Below, one piece after another: positions 18,599 to 27,387 of a DNA stretch of 64,000 nucleotides (positions within the stretch are counted from its first letter, which is position 1; every line of letters starts with the position of its first letter). The notes below the pieces were generated by a model. It saw only the letters and a program-made list of their open reading frames with translations. It did not search any database and had not been told where the DNA came from. The DNA lies in contig NZ_JNCA01000001.1 of assembly GCF_000695795.1 (NCBI RefSeq), positions 310,001-374,000 on the forward strand. Reading direction: 5' to 3'. A program made the position numbers and the translations under genes. The DNA is from Flavobacterium seoulense. Its GTDB lineage: Bacteria; Bacteroidota; Bacteroidia; Flavobacteriales; Flavobacteriaceae.

Positions 18599-20998
18599 AT
18601 GTACGTAGTAAAAAGAGATGGCCATAAAGAGCCGGTAATGTTCGACAAAATCACAGAAAGAATTAAAAAACTTTGCTATGGTTTAAATGATTTAGTAGAT
18701 GCCGTAAAAGTGGCAATGCGAGTGATTGAAGGATTATACGATGGAGTTTCTACGTCTGAGTTAGATAATTTAGCTGCTGAAACTGCGGCTTCGATGACAA
18801 TTGCGCATCCGGATTATGCTCAGTTAGCAGCGAGAATTGCAATTTCAAATTTGCATTCGAATACAAAAAAATCATTTTCGGAAACTATGACCGAAATGTA
18901 TCATTATGTGAATCCAAGAAACGGACAGGATGCACCATTAATCTCGGATGAAGTATTTAAAGTAATTCAGGAAAATGCTGCTTTTTTAGATTCTCACATT
19001 ATTTATACAAGAGATTTTAATTATGATTATTTTGGTTTCAAAACATTAGAGCGTTCTTATTTGTTAAGAATAAACGGGAAAATTGTTGAAAGACCACAAC
19101 ATATGTTAATGCGTGTTGCTGTAGGGATTCATTTAGATGACTTACAGGCAGTTTTAGAAACTTATGATTTAATGTCTAAAAAGTTCTTTACGCATGCTAC
19201 TCCTACGTTATTCAACGCAGGAACCCCAAAACCTCAAATGTCTTCTTGTTTCCTTTTAGCAATGCAGGATGATAGTATTGATGGTATTTACGATACTTTG
19301 AAACAAACGGCTAAAATCTCGCAATCAGCGGGAGGAATTGGGCTTTCTATTCATAATGTTAGAGCTACAGGTTCTTACATTCGTGGAACAAACGGAACTT
19401 CAAACGGAATTGTTCCAATGTTGAGAGTATTTAACGATACGGCTCGTTATGTAGATCAGGGTGGTGGAAAACGTAAAGGTAGTTTTGCGATTTACATCGA
19501 AACATGGCATGCTGATATTTTCGAATTCTTAGACTTGAAAAAGAATACCGGAAAAGAAGAAATGCGTGCGAGAGATTTATTCTTCGCAATGTGGACTTCT
19601 GATTTGTTTATGAAACGTGTACAGGAAGATGGTGCCTGGACTTTAATGTGTCCTAACGAATGTCCTGGATTGTATGATGTGTACGGAGACGAATTTGAAG
19701 CAATGTACACAGATTATGAAGCAAAAGGAAAAGGTAGAAAAACCATCCGTGCACGTGAATTATGGGAGAAAATCCTGGAATCTCAAATAGAGACTGGAAC
19801 TCCATATATGTTGTACAAAGATTCAGTTAACCGTAAATCAAACCAAAAGAATTTAGGAGTTATTCGTTCGTCTAACTTGTGTACTGAGATTATGGAGTAC
19901 ACTTCTAAGGATGAAATTGCGGTTTGTAACCTTGCTTCGCTTTCATTACCAATGTTTGTAGAGAATGGTAAATTTGATCATGAAGCGTTGTTTAATGTTA
20001 CAAAACGTGTTACCAGAAACCTGAACAAAGTAATTGATAGAAATTACTACCCGGTTCAGGAAGCTGAAAATTCTAACTTACGTCACCGTCCGGTTGGTTT
20101 AGGAGTACAAGGGTTAGCAGATGCTTTCATCATGTTGCGTATGCCGTTTACAAGTGAAGAAGCTAAAAAACTGAATCAGGAAATTTTTGAAACATTATAT
20201 TTTGCTGCCGTGACTGCTTCTATGGAAATGGCCAAAGAAGAAGGACCATATTCAACTTACGAAGGTTCTCCAATTTCTAAAGGAGAATTCCAGCATAACT
20301 TATGGGGACTAAACGACGATGATTTATCAGGTCGTTGGGATTGGGCTTCATTAAGAAAAGAAGTATTGGAGCATGGAGTTCGTAACTCTTTATTAGTTGC
20401 ACCAATGCCTACGGCTTCTACTTCTCAGATTTTAGGAAATAATGAGGCATTCGAACCATATACTTCAAATATTTATACGCGTCGTGTATTATCAGGAGAG
20501 TTTATCGTAGTGAACAAGCATTTATTACATGATTTAGTAGAGCGCGGATTATGGAACGAAAGTTTGAAACAGGAAATCATGCGTCATAACGGATCGGTTC
20601 AAAATATCGATGTGATTCCGCAGGATTTGAAAGAATTGTATAAAACGGTTTGGGAAATGTCAATGAAAGATATTATTGATATGTCTCGTCAAAGAGGATA
20701 TTTTATTGACCAGTCACAATCATTGAACTTGTTTATGCAGGATGCTAATTATGCTAAATTAACTTCGATGCACTTCTACGCTTGGCAATCAGGATTGAAA
20801 ACAGGAATGTATTATTTAAGAACAAAATCGGCAGTAGATGCGATTAAGTTCACATTGAATAATGACAAGAAATCAGAAACTCCTGCTGCAGCTAATGAAG
20901 AAATAAAAACAGAAGCAATAGATATTGAAGATTACAAAAAGATGATTTTACAGGCACAGGCTGGTGGTCCAGAGGATTGCGAAATGTGTGGAGCGTAA
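18599..20998 (+). CDS. nrdA: Class Ia ribonucleotide reductase alpha subunit
   Basis: This is the catalytic subunit, 799 residues. The N-terminal ATP-cone (about 1-90, [20 protein letters not shown]) predicts dATP feedback inhibition. The catalytic barrel includes [28 protein letters not shown] and [19 protein letters not shown]. The extreme C-terminus ends CEMCGA, the redox-active Cys pair that re-reduces the active site. A terminator hairpin follows directly. Confidence 0.96.
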   Translation: MYVVKRDGHKEPVMFDKITERIKKLCYGLNDLVDAVKVAMRVIEGLYDGVSTSELDNLAAETAASMTIAHPDYAQLAARIAISNLHSNTKKSFSETMTEMYHYVNPRNGQDAPLISDEVFKVIQENAAFLDSHIIYTRDFNYDYFGFKTLERSYLLRINGKIVERPQHMLMRVAVGIHLDDLQAVLETYDLMSKKFFTHATPTLFNAGTPKPQMSSCFLLAMQDDSIDGIYDTLKQTAKISQSAGGIGLSIHNVRATGSYIRGTNGTSNGIVPMLRVFNDTARYVDQGGGKRKGSFAIYIETWHADIFEFLDLKKNTGKEEMRARDLFFAMWTSDLFMKRVQEDGAWTLMCPNECPGLYDVYGDEFEAMYTDYEAKGKGRKTIRARELWEKILESQIETGTPYMLYKDSVNRKSNQKNLGVIRSSNLCTEIMEYTSKDEIAVCNLASLSLPMFVENGKFDHEALFNVTKRVTRNLNKVIDRNYYPVQEAENSNLRHRPVGLGVQGLADAFIMLRMPFTSEEAKKLNQEIFETLYFAAVTASMEMAKEEGPYSTYEGSPISKGEFQHNLWGLNDDDLSGRWDWASLRKEVLEHGVRNSLLVAPMPTASTSQILGNNEAFEPYTSNIYTRRVLSGEFIVVNKHLLHDLVERGLWNESLKQEIMRHNGSVQNIDVIPQDLKELYKTVWEMSMKDIIDMSRQRGYFIDQSQSLNLFMQDANYAKLTSMHFYAWQSGLKTGMYYLRTKSAVDAIKFTLNNDKKSETPAAANEEIKTEAIDIEDYKKMILQAQAGGPEDCEMCGA

Positions 20999-21023
20999 TT
21001 TTATTTAAGATTTTAGATATTTT

Positions 21024-21057
21024 AAAAAGCAGTTATCATTACGATAGCTGCTTTTTT
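21024..21057 (+). terminator. Terminator after nrdA
   Basis: The arms aaaaagcagttatc and gatagctgcttttt pair with one G-U wobble around a short loop and end in a run of T, 25 bp after the nrdA stop. Confidence 0.85.
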
Positions 21058-21124
21058 TATGAATTTCAATTAAATGAGTTTTGGGAAGTGGGAATTTAGT
21101 AAGATGAATTTATTAATGATTCCT

Positions 21125-21132
21125 TACATTTG
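21125..21132 (+). promoter_or_regulatory. -7 element for RDD gene
   Basis: TACATTTG matches the TAnnTTTG consensus 34 bp upstream of the preferred ATG at 21167. This position argues against the alternative ATG at 21149, which would leave almost no leader. Confidence 0.5.
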
Positions 21133-21166
21133 AGATAGTTGATTTTTAATGCTAAAAACTATCGTT

Positions 21167-21661
21167 ATGAAAAATGAAGAATTTATAATAACAGAGGATT
21201 TGCAGGCAACACAGTCTCAGCGTTTTTTTAACCTTAGTATCGATGTAATTTTTATTTATATTTTGGTTCTCAGTTTAGGTACAACTATTATTTTGATTGC
21301 TTTAGCGGTAGATAATTTTGCTTTATCTAATTATGTAGCTAATTTAACTGCTGTTGAAATTGGCTTTTACAGCTTAATAGTTGCTTTTTTATATTACTAC
21401 ATTACCGAAGTATATTTTTCTCGTACTATAGCTAAATTATTAACGCATACTGTTGTTGTTAATGCAAATGGATTGAAGCCGTCTAAAAAAAGCATTTTTA
21501 TCCGAACATGTTGTCGTTTTATTCCTTTTGAAGCATTTACTTTTTTATATGGTCCAAAAGGCTGGCATGATGCTTTTTCGAGAACTTATGTAGTTAAAAG
21601 GCGGGAGTTAATTAAAAAAAGAAAAGAGCAAAATTCGTTTGAAACAGTTGCTCCATTGTAA
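21167..21661 (+). CDS. RDD family membrane protein
   Basis: The product is a 164-residue integral membrane protein. It begins with the family segment QATQSQRFFNLSIDVIFIYI (the R-x-x-x-x-x-x-D core), followed by two long hydrophobic helices. A third region RTCCRFIPFEAFTFLYG is typical of RDD proteins near the C-terminal Asp. A basic tail is cytoplasmic. RDD proteins have been linked to ion or sodium transport in some bacteria, but the role here is unknown. It is a single gene with its own -7 box and terminator. Confidence 0.82.
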   Translation: MKNEEFIITEDLQATQSQRFFNLSIDVIFIYILVLSLGTTIILIALAVDNFALSNYVANLTAVEIGFYSLIVAFLYYYITEVYFSRTIAKLLTHTVVVNANGLKPSKKSIFIRTCCRFIPFEAFTFLYGPKGWHDAFSRTYVVKRRELIKKRKEQNSFETVAPL

Positions 21662-21663
21662 AA

Positions 21664-21697
21664 AAAGCCCTGATTGAGATTAATCAATTCAGGGCTT
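21664..21697 (+). terminator. Terminator after RDD gene
   Basis: The hairpin aaagccctga-ttga / tcaattcagggcttt, with a one-base bulge, starts directly after the RDD stop codon. Confidence 0.82.
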
Positions 21698-21886
21698 TCT
21701 CGTAAAAAACTATTAAGCAAGAATTGTTTTCTCTTACAGTAGTTCTCTATTGTTTCTAATTTCTTAGATAACTCAGATTATTTGTTTTAATAATGTGTTC
21801 TGGTTTTTATTGCTTTGTAAATTTAGTTACTTGGTTTTTAATTCTTAAATAGTTCGGATTGTTAAGTAAAATGAATTTTAATTTGA

Positions 21887-21894
21887 TATTTTTG
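21887..21894 (+). promoter_or_regulatory. -7 element for Lrp/AsnC gene
   Basis: TATTTTTG matches TAnnTTTG 52 bp upstream of the preferred ATG. A TTG lies 25 bp upstream of it, slightly wider spacing than usual. Confidence 0.45.
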
Positions 21895-21946
21895 AAGATG
21901 TTTTTTCTGGTAAGTTGTAGAAAAGTAATTTTTGAAAGTAAAAAGT

Positions 21947-22408
21947 ATGGAAAATTTAGATAAGACCGATTTAGAAATATTAAAACAGCTTCAGGCCAAT
22001 TCGAATATTACTACAAAAGAGATAGCTGCAAAGTTATTTTTAACTGTAACTCCTGTTTATGAACGAATTAAAAGATTAGAGCGGGAAGGATATATTACAA
22101 AATATGTAGCCTTATTAGATAAGAAAAAACTAAATCTTGGAATGACTGTTTTTTGTAATATCAGATTAAAAGAGCACGCCAGAAATATAGGAAGTAATTT
22201 TGTCAAAGATATTGTGGCGCTTCCTGAGATTATAGAATGTTATAATATTGCGGGAGATTATGATTTTATGCTTAAAATTCTGGTTGCCGATATGACAAGT
22301 TATCAGGATTTTGTAATGAATAAATTATCAACCATTGAAAATATCGGGAATACCCAAAGTATTTTTGTGATGGGCGAAATTAAACACAGTACAGAACTAA
22401 GTTTTTAA
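21947..22408 (+). CDS. Lrp/AsnC family transcriptional regulator
   Basis: The product is a 153-residue regulator. An N-terminal winged helix-turn-helix (about 4-60: LDKTDLEILKQLQANS, TPVYERIKRLEREGYI) is followed by a RAM/ACT-like ligand-binding domain (about 65-150: IIECYNIAGDYDFMLKI). Such proteins usually sense an amino acid. The ATG before ENLDKTDLE was chosen because this is where family proteins start. An in-frame TTG five codons earlier is less likely. It stands alone, so its targets are not evident. Confidence 0.9.
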   Translation: MENLDKTDLEILKQLQANSNITTKEIAAKLFLTVTPVYERIKRLEREGYITKYVALLDKKKLNLGMTVFCNIRLKEHARNIGSNFVKDIVALPEIIECYNIAGDYDFMLKILVADMTSYQDFVMNKLSTIENIGNTQSIFVMGEIKHSTELSF

Positions 22409-22411
22409 AAG

Positions 22412-22456
22412 AATAATTCCAGTTACTTTTTGGTTTAAAAAACAACTGGAATTATT
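22412..22456. terminator. Bidirectional terminator between Lrp and nuclease genes
   Basis: Perfect 13-bp arms (aataattccagtt / aactggaattatt) with a 19-nt loop fill the gap between the two convergent stop codons. Confidence 0.75.
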
Positions 22457-22461
22457 TAAAA

Positions 22462-23274
22462 TTATACGTTTGCTAAAAAAGCATCAATCCATTTAGATTT
22501 TGATTTAAAAACTTCGTTAAGTACGAGTGCTAATCGCACGCCGCCTTTTTGTAGTTGTTTTTGAACAGTTGGGAAATTTTCATAGCTGTATTTATAACCT
22601 AACTTTTCATCTGCCTGAACGCCATCGTAAATAGATAAAGCTAATTGTCTTGATTCGTATATCCAGTCTAGTAAATTTCCTTTTTCGATTTCTTCAATTT
22701 GAGTTTTTGATAAAGAGCTGTTGTTTTCTGAAAGTTCAGTGTAACTCATTTGATAATCATCAATCATATCTGAATCCCAAACGCGGTGCAAATTAGAATT
22801 TTGCCCAAACCATTTTACACTAATGGTATTTCCTCCTTTATCTGCAGTGTTGCCAACATGCAAAGGCATGTGTAAATCGCCCATAAAGTGAATTAGCATT
22901 TTTAATGCAAATGCTTTTTCTTCTTTAGTTGTAGTTTTTGATCGAATGTTTAGTATACAGGTTTTAATTCCCTGCAAAATATCGCCTTCAGGATTTATTG
23001 GGTCTTCTTTATATTTTTTATTTCCAACAAAGTTTACATAATGCCAGGTTCCGTATTTGTCATATTGTTTGTCACTTTTAATATCATCTGCGTAGACAGA
23101 AACAGTTGCAATAGTGGTGTTGTCTAATAAAGTGTTTATTTTTTTTAATGTTTTATTAGATACATAATTAGAGGCAATTTCGCCCACAGTTCTATGTCCT
23201 GTTTTTCCCCAATTTGGACTGGAATAAACGGTAAAATTTAAGCTGATAATTGCTAAAAGGAGTAATTTTTTCAT
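22462..23274 (-). CDS. S1/P1 family nuclease
   Basis: The product is a 270-residue secreted zinc-dependent nuclease of the phospholipase C/P1 fold. A signal peptide ends near TVYSS and is followed by NWGKTGHRTVGEIA, so the mature N-terminal Trp and the first zinc His are present. Further zinc ligands appear at YADDIKSD, GTWHYVN, LIHFMGDLHMPLHVGN and NLHRVWDSD. It probably degrades single-stranded DNA and RNA outside or in the periplasm for nutrient use. I chose the ATG at the signal peptide, ten codons after the longest possible start. Confidence 0.9.
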   Translation of the reverse strand: MKKLLLLAIISLNFTVYSSPNWGKTGHRTVGEIASNYVSNKTLKKINTLLDNTTIATVSVYADDIKSDKQYDKYGTWHYVNFVGNKKYKEDPINPEGDILQGIKTCILNIRSKTTTKEEKAFALKMLIHFMGDLHMPLHVGNTADKGGNTISVKWFGQNSNLHRVWDSDMIDDYQMSYTELSENNSSLSKTQIEEIEKGNLLDWIYESRQLALSIYDGVQADEKLGYKYSYENFPTVQKQLQKGGVRLALVLNEVFKSKSKWIDAFLANV

Positions 23275-23453
23275 GCTCTTTTTTTGAATTTTAAAAATGA
23301 ACAACTAAGAAAAGGAAAATTAAAAAGCAATGAATTAAGCCATTGTATTTAAAAGGTTATGTTTTTTAGCTTTTAAAAGCTTTTTGTTAACCTGGTTAAT
23401 TTTTAGTTAATGATTTGGGTTTGTTTTTATAAAAGTAAGATAACTCGCGCTCT

Positions 23454-23478
23454 AGCTGTAATTTCTAGTTTTACAGCT
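23454..23478. promoter_or_regulatory. Inverted repeat upstream of TonB-dependent receptor
   Basis: Perfect 8-base arms agctgtaa and ttacagct flank a 9-bp spacer, ending 20 bp before the receptor start. It could be an operator or a leader hairpin. No TAnnTTTG box is evident nearby. Confidence 0.4.
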
Positions 23479-23498
23479 CAAATTTAACTAAAAAAGTA

Positions 23499-26042
23499 AT
23501 GAAGAAAATTGTACTAATTGCGGTATTAAGCTTGATAAGTTTGGCTAATATATATTCGCAAAATAAGAAATTAATTTCAGGAAATATTAAAGATGAAAAA
23601 CAAAATCCTCTAATTGGTGTTTCTGTAGTAGTAGAAGGAACTAATGAGGGCGGAATTACAAACGGAGAAGGAAGTTTTCAGTTTAGTACAACTAAAAAAC
23701 AAGGAACATTATTAGTTTCTATTATTGGTTATGTGTCAAAAAAAGTGGCTTTCGATGCAAATAATTCAAATACGATTGAGATTACTTTAGAAGATTCTTC
23801 TTTAGATTTAGAAGAAGTACAGGTGTTTTCATCCAGAGCTGTAGACAGAAAAACGCCTGTGGCAGTTTCAACTATAAAAAAACAGGATATTGAAGAAAAA
23901 TTAGGGAATCAGGAATTTGTTGAAATCTTAAAATCAGTTCCAGGAGTTTACGCGAGTAGAGAAGGAGGAGGATTTGGAGATGGAGAAGTTACTTTGAGAG
24001 GATTTAACTCAGAGAATGTTGCGGTTTTGATCAATGGAATTCCGGTGAACGATATGGAAGGTGGACGAGTTTACTGGTCTAACTGGACTGGTTTAGGGAG
24101 TGTTACTTCGTCAATTCAGGTGCAAAGAGGTTTAGGAGCATCTAAGGTGGCTGTTCCGTCTATTGGAGGAACGATAAATACAATTACTGATAATACAGAT
24201 ACTGAAGAAGGTGGTCAGGTGAGCTACACTACAGGAAATAATAATTATCAAAAAGTAGGAGTAAAACTTTCTACTGGATTAATGAATAATGGATTTGCAG
24301 CAACTGTTTATGCTGATAAAATTTCAGGTGACGGATTTGTTGATGGAACTCCATTTGAAGGAGTTTCTTATTTTGCCAGTATTTCTAAAAGAATTAATGA
24401 TAATCATAAATTAGTTTTTACTGCAACTGGAGCAACACAAAGACACGGACAACGTTTTGAGCGTTTAGCTATTCAGGATTATAGAACAAGCGATAGAGGT
24501 GTGAAATTAAATAAAGGTTGGGGATATAAAAATGGACAATTGTTCGCGCTAAGTGAAAACTTTTTCAACAAGCCTTTAATCTCAATAAATCATTACTGGA
24601 GGATAAATGATAATAACAAAATCTCAACTGCAGTTTATTATTCTTCAGGAAAAGGAGGAGTGAATTTTGAAGATGGAGCTGATAAAGGAAAATTGACAGG
24701 GCCTAATTCTTACCGTTTTGGAGAATTTGGACCTGTTGATGTAGATCGAGTTGTTGCCGAAAATATGGCTAATGGCGAGTCGACTGCGATTATTCAAACT
24801 ACTGCTAATGACCATATTTGGCTTGGAGCAATTAGTACCTGGAATAGCCGAATTAATGATCACTTTACTTTTATAGGAGGTTTAGATTATCGTTATTATA
24901 AAGGAATCAAGTATAAAAAAGTGGATGATTTATTAGGAGGTCAGTTTTATAAAGATAACAGTGATGTAAATAATCCTAATAATGCTGCGAGAGTAGGAGA
25001 TAAAATAGGATACTACAATGACGCTTTTGTAAACTGGTATGGTAGTTTTGCGCAATTAGAATATGATAAAGATGATTTTTCTGCTTTTGTTGCTTTAAAT
25101 GGTTCGAATACAACTTACAGAAGAGTAGATTATTTTAGAAAATTAAGTACTGATCCAACTCGTGAAACAGATAATGTAAACTTCATTGGGTACGGAGCTA
25201 AAGCAGGAGCTAATTATCGTTTAAACGAATACAATAATATTTTTGCTAACGTTGGATATTTCGAAAGAGCACCTTATTTCTCAGCAGTTTGGGCAAATAA
25301 TAATAATGATCAAACGAATAAAGATGCCGAAAATCAAAAAATTACCAGTATCGAATTAGGTTATGGATTACGTCTTCCAAAATTTGCAGCTAATGTGAAT
25401 TTATACTACACACAATGGAATGACAGAACACAAACAGATACAAGAACTGCTTTGAATGTTACAACCAATGAGGTTGAAACTGTTTTTACCAATATTTTAG
25501 GTGTAGACGCTTTACATCAGGGTGTTGAGGTTGATTTTGAATATCGTCCATTGACTGGTCTTTCTTTTACAGGAATGCTTTCATTAGGAGACTGGAAATG
25601 GAAAAACGATGTTACTGCTGTAATTACCGATTCAGATCAAAATGTAATAAGCAACCTGAATTTATTTATTAAAGATCTTCCTGTAGGACGTTCGGCTCAA
25701 ACAACAGCTGCTTTAGGAGCAAGATATTTTGTCACTCCAAAAACAAGTTTCAGTGTAGATTATAATTATTATGACAGATATTATGCTGATTTCAATCCGA
25801 GTAATCGTACATCACCAGGTGTAGATCCTTGGAAAGTACCTAGCTTCCATTTGTTTGATGCTTCTTTGTTACACAAATTCAAAATTTTGAATTTGGATGC
25901 TAAAGTAATTGCACGTATGAATAATGTATTCAATACAGAATTTATTACCAGAGCTAATGATAATGACGGAACGGCTCAGGGAGCAACGGTATTTTATGGC
26001 CCAGGAAGAACGTTTAGTATCAGTTCAATTATTAATTTCTAA
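23499..26042 (+). CDS. TonB-dependent receptor with carboxypeptidase-regulatory-like domain
   Basis: The product is an 847-residue outer-membrane transporter. A signal peptide is followed by a carboxypeptidase-D regulatory-like domain (about 25-110: GNIKDEKQNPLIGVSVVVEG), which is typical of Bacteroidota receptors. The plug domain follows (about 120-235: LKSVPGVYASREGG, VTLRGFNSENVAVLINGIP), then a 22-strand-type barrel that ends in an aromatic residue (SISSIINF). The substrate is unknown. It is followed after 11 bp by a repeat lipoprotein on the same strand, a receptor plus surface-lipoprotein arrangement that recalls but does not match SusC/SusD. Confidence 0.9.
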   Translation: MKKIVLIAVLSLISLANIYSQNKKLISGNIKDEKQNPLIGVSVVVEGTNEGGITNGEGSFQFSTTKKQGTLLVSIIGYVSKKVAFDANNSNTIEITLEDSSLDLEEVQVFSSRAVDRKTPVAVSTIKKQDIEEKLGNQEFVEILKSVPGVYASREGGGFGDGEVTLRGFNSENVAVLINGIPVNDMEGGRVYWSNWTGLGSVTSSIQVQRGLGASKVAVPSIGGTINTITDNTDTEEGGQVSYTTGNNNYQKVGVKLSTGLMNNGFAATVYADKISGDGFVDGTPFEGVSYFASISKRINDNHKLVFTATGATQRHGQRFERLAIQDYRTSDRGVKLNKGWGYKNGQLFALSENFFNKPLISINHYWRINDNNKISTAVYYSSGKGGVNFEDGADKGKLTGPNSYRFGEFGPVDVDRVVAENMANGESTAIIQTTANDHIWLGAISTWNSRINDHFTFIGGLDYRYYKGIKYKKVDDLLGGQFYKDNSDVNNPNNAARVGDKIGYYNDAFVNWYGSFAQLEYDKDDFSAFVALNGSNTTYRRVDYFRKLSTDPTRETDNVNFIGYGAKAGANYRLNEYNNIFANVGYFERAPYFSAVWANNNNDQTNKDAENQKITSIELGYGLRLPKFAANVNLYYTQWNDRTQTDTRTALNVTTNEVETVFTNILGVDALHQGVEVDFEYRPLTGLSFTGMLSLGDWKWKNDVTAVITDSDQNVISNLNLFIKDLPVGRSAQTTAALGARYFVTPKTSFSVDYNYYDRYYADFNPSNRTSPGVDPWKVPSFHLFDASLLHKFKILNLDAKVIARMNNVFNTEFITRANDNDGTAQGATVFYGPGRTFSISSIINF

Positions 26043-26053
26043 TATAAATTATT

Positions 26054-27223
26054 ATGAAAAATCTAAAATATTTATTGCTTTCTCTTTCGATAGGATTGCT
26101 TTCATGCGAAAGTGAATTAGAAAAAACCTATGACGAATTAGGAAATATTCCAAGTCCTATAAAGACTGATTTGAAATATACTCTTGTAGATGCTGATTAT
26201 GCAGCAATTGATCCAACATCTAAAACGGATGATTATGAAAAGTACAAAGGAATTCCGTCTGAAGAAGATGCTATTGCAAAAATTCCGGCTATTATTCTAA
26301 ATAAATTAGTTCGTGTTGAAGGAGCTATTGCAGCTGTTAATTTCAATATGTATCGCCCGACTGCAACAATTACAGCTACAACAACTTATGAAGTCTCTGA
26401 TGATGATTATGCAAGTCAGGGAGGAAATATAGCTAGATTTAAAAATTTTTCTACCGAAGCTGATATTGTGAGATTTCTAAAAGCCAAGTTTCCGGCAGCG
26501 GTTAAAGGAAATGTAATTAAGTTATCGTATAACTACAATGTTTCAAGTGTAGCTACTCCTATGACTAAGAGTTTTTTATTGAATAGCAGTTTAACTTGGG
26601 AATCCACATTTACGTTGTCTGCAGCCAATTATACAACTTTAGGACAATCATTTGCTAATTTTTCAGATAAGGCCGTTGCCGAAAAACGAATTGCAATTTA
26701 CTTGAAATCTACCGAAAAACCATTCGCTAATGCCGGAGATATTCAGTCAGTAATATATGTTTATTCGTATGTACCTACAGGTGGAAGTAGAATAAATGAA
26801 GATACCTTATTGCAATATCAATATGATGGAAACGAATGGAAAGTAATTCCTTTGACAACGCCACAAACACTTAATTTTAAATTTAAAAACGGAGTTTGGG
26901 TTTCTAACAATATAATCAAATACACATTTGTAGCTGCCGATTATACAGCTGCAGCTACAGGATTAGCATCAGAAACAACTTTAGTAAATCAAGTTGCTAA
27001 CTTAACTAGTTTTGGAAACTTCAGCAGAACCAGCGGAACAACTGGTTGGAGTGATGACGCTATGTTAAAAGCTTTTAATGTCGTTTTAAAGAAAAATTTC
27101 CCAGATGCTCAAGTAGATCAGGAATTTTTGTTGACCGTAAATGTTTATAGAGGTTCATCAACTACTGAGAATTTTACAGTTGTATTGGATACTAATAAAA
27201 ATTATATTTATTTAAAAGAATAG
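26054..27223 (+). CDS. Lipoprotein with four internal repeats, partner of TonB-dependent receptor
   Basis: The product is a 389-residue protein with a lipoprotein signal peptide (LLSC lipobox at Cys18) followed by acidic residues, which favours surface exposure in Bacteroidota. I see four degenerate repeats at about 41-101, 111-162, 184-239 and 289-366. Each starts with a pattern like YTLVDADYA or YTFVAADYT, most contain an FxNFs element and an FPxA-like element, and each closes with a hydrophobic strand ending YxY or VYR. I do not recognise a family. The gene is 11 bp after the receptor gene, so the product is probably its ligand-binding partner. Confidence 0.7.
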   Translation: MKNLKYLLLSLSIGLLSCESELEKTYDELGNIPSPIKTDLKYTLVDADYAAIDPTSKTDDYEKYKGIPSEEDAIAKIPAIILNKLVRVEGAIAAVNFNMYRPTATITATTTYEVSDDDYASQGGNIARFKNFSTEADIVRFLKAKFPAAVKGNVIKLSYNYNVSSVATPMTKSFLLNSSLTWESTFTLSAANYTTLGQSFANFSDKAVAEKRIAIYLKSTEKPFANAGDIQSVIYVYSYVPTGGSRINEDTLLQYQYDGNEWKVIPLTTPQTLNFKFKNGVWVSNNIIKYTFVAADYTAAATGLASETTLVNQVANLTSFGNFSRTSGTTGWSDDAMLKAFNVVLKKNFPDAQVDQEFLLTVNVYRGSSTTENFTVVLDTNKNYIYLKE

Positions 27224-27245
27224 TTTTTTTAAATAATAAATTTTC

Positions 27246-27298
27246 AATTCGGGTTATTAGTTTTGGTTTTAAACTAAAATTAGTAACCCGAATTTTTT
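27246..27298 (+). terminator. Terminator after receptor-lipoprotein operon
   Basis: Long arms (about 24 nt) begin aattcgggtta and end taacccgaatt, with only G-U type differences, followed by a T-tract 23 bp after the lipoprotein stop. Confidence 0.88.
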
Positions 27299-27343
27299 AT
27301 TATCCTAATAATTCTTGTTCTCGAAAAATCCTAAAATAAAATG

Positions 27344-27351
27344 TATTTTTG
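27344..27351 (+). promoter_or_regulatory. -7 element for dgt
   Basis: TATTTTTG matches the TAnnTTTG consensus. The predicted start of transcription falls near 27357, so the dgt leader would consist almost only of the heptamer array listed next. Confidence 0.5.
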
Positions 27352-27356
27352 GGTTC

Positions 27357-27384
27357 TAAAATCATAAATCTACAATCTGAAATC
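27357..27384 (+). repeat. Heptamer array forming the dgt leader
   Basis: Four 7-bp units in strict phase, TAAAATC ATAAATC TACAATC TGAAATC, end 3 bp before the dgt ATG. Nineteen of its bases match the array upstream of RNase G with one difference. Confidence 0.65.
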
Positions 27385-27387
27385 AAA

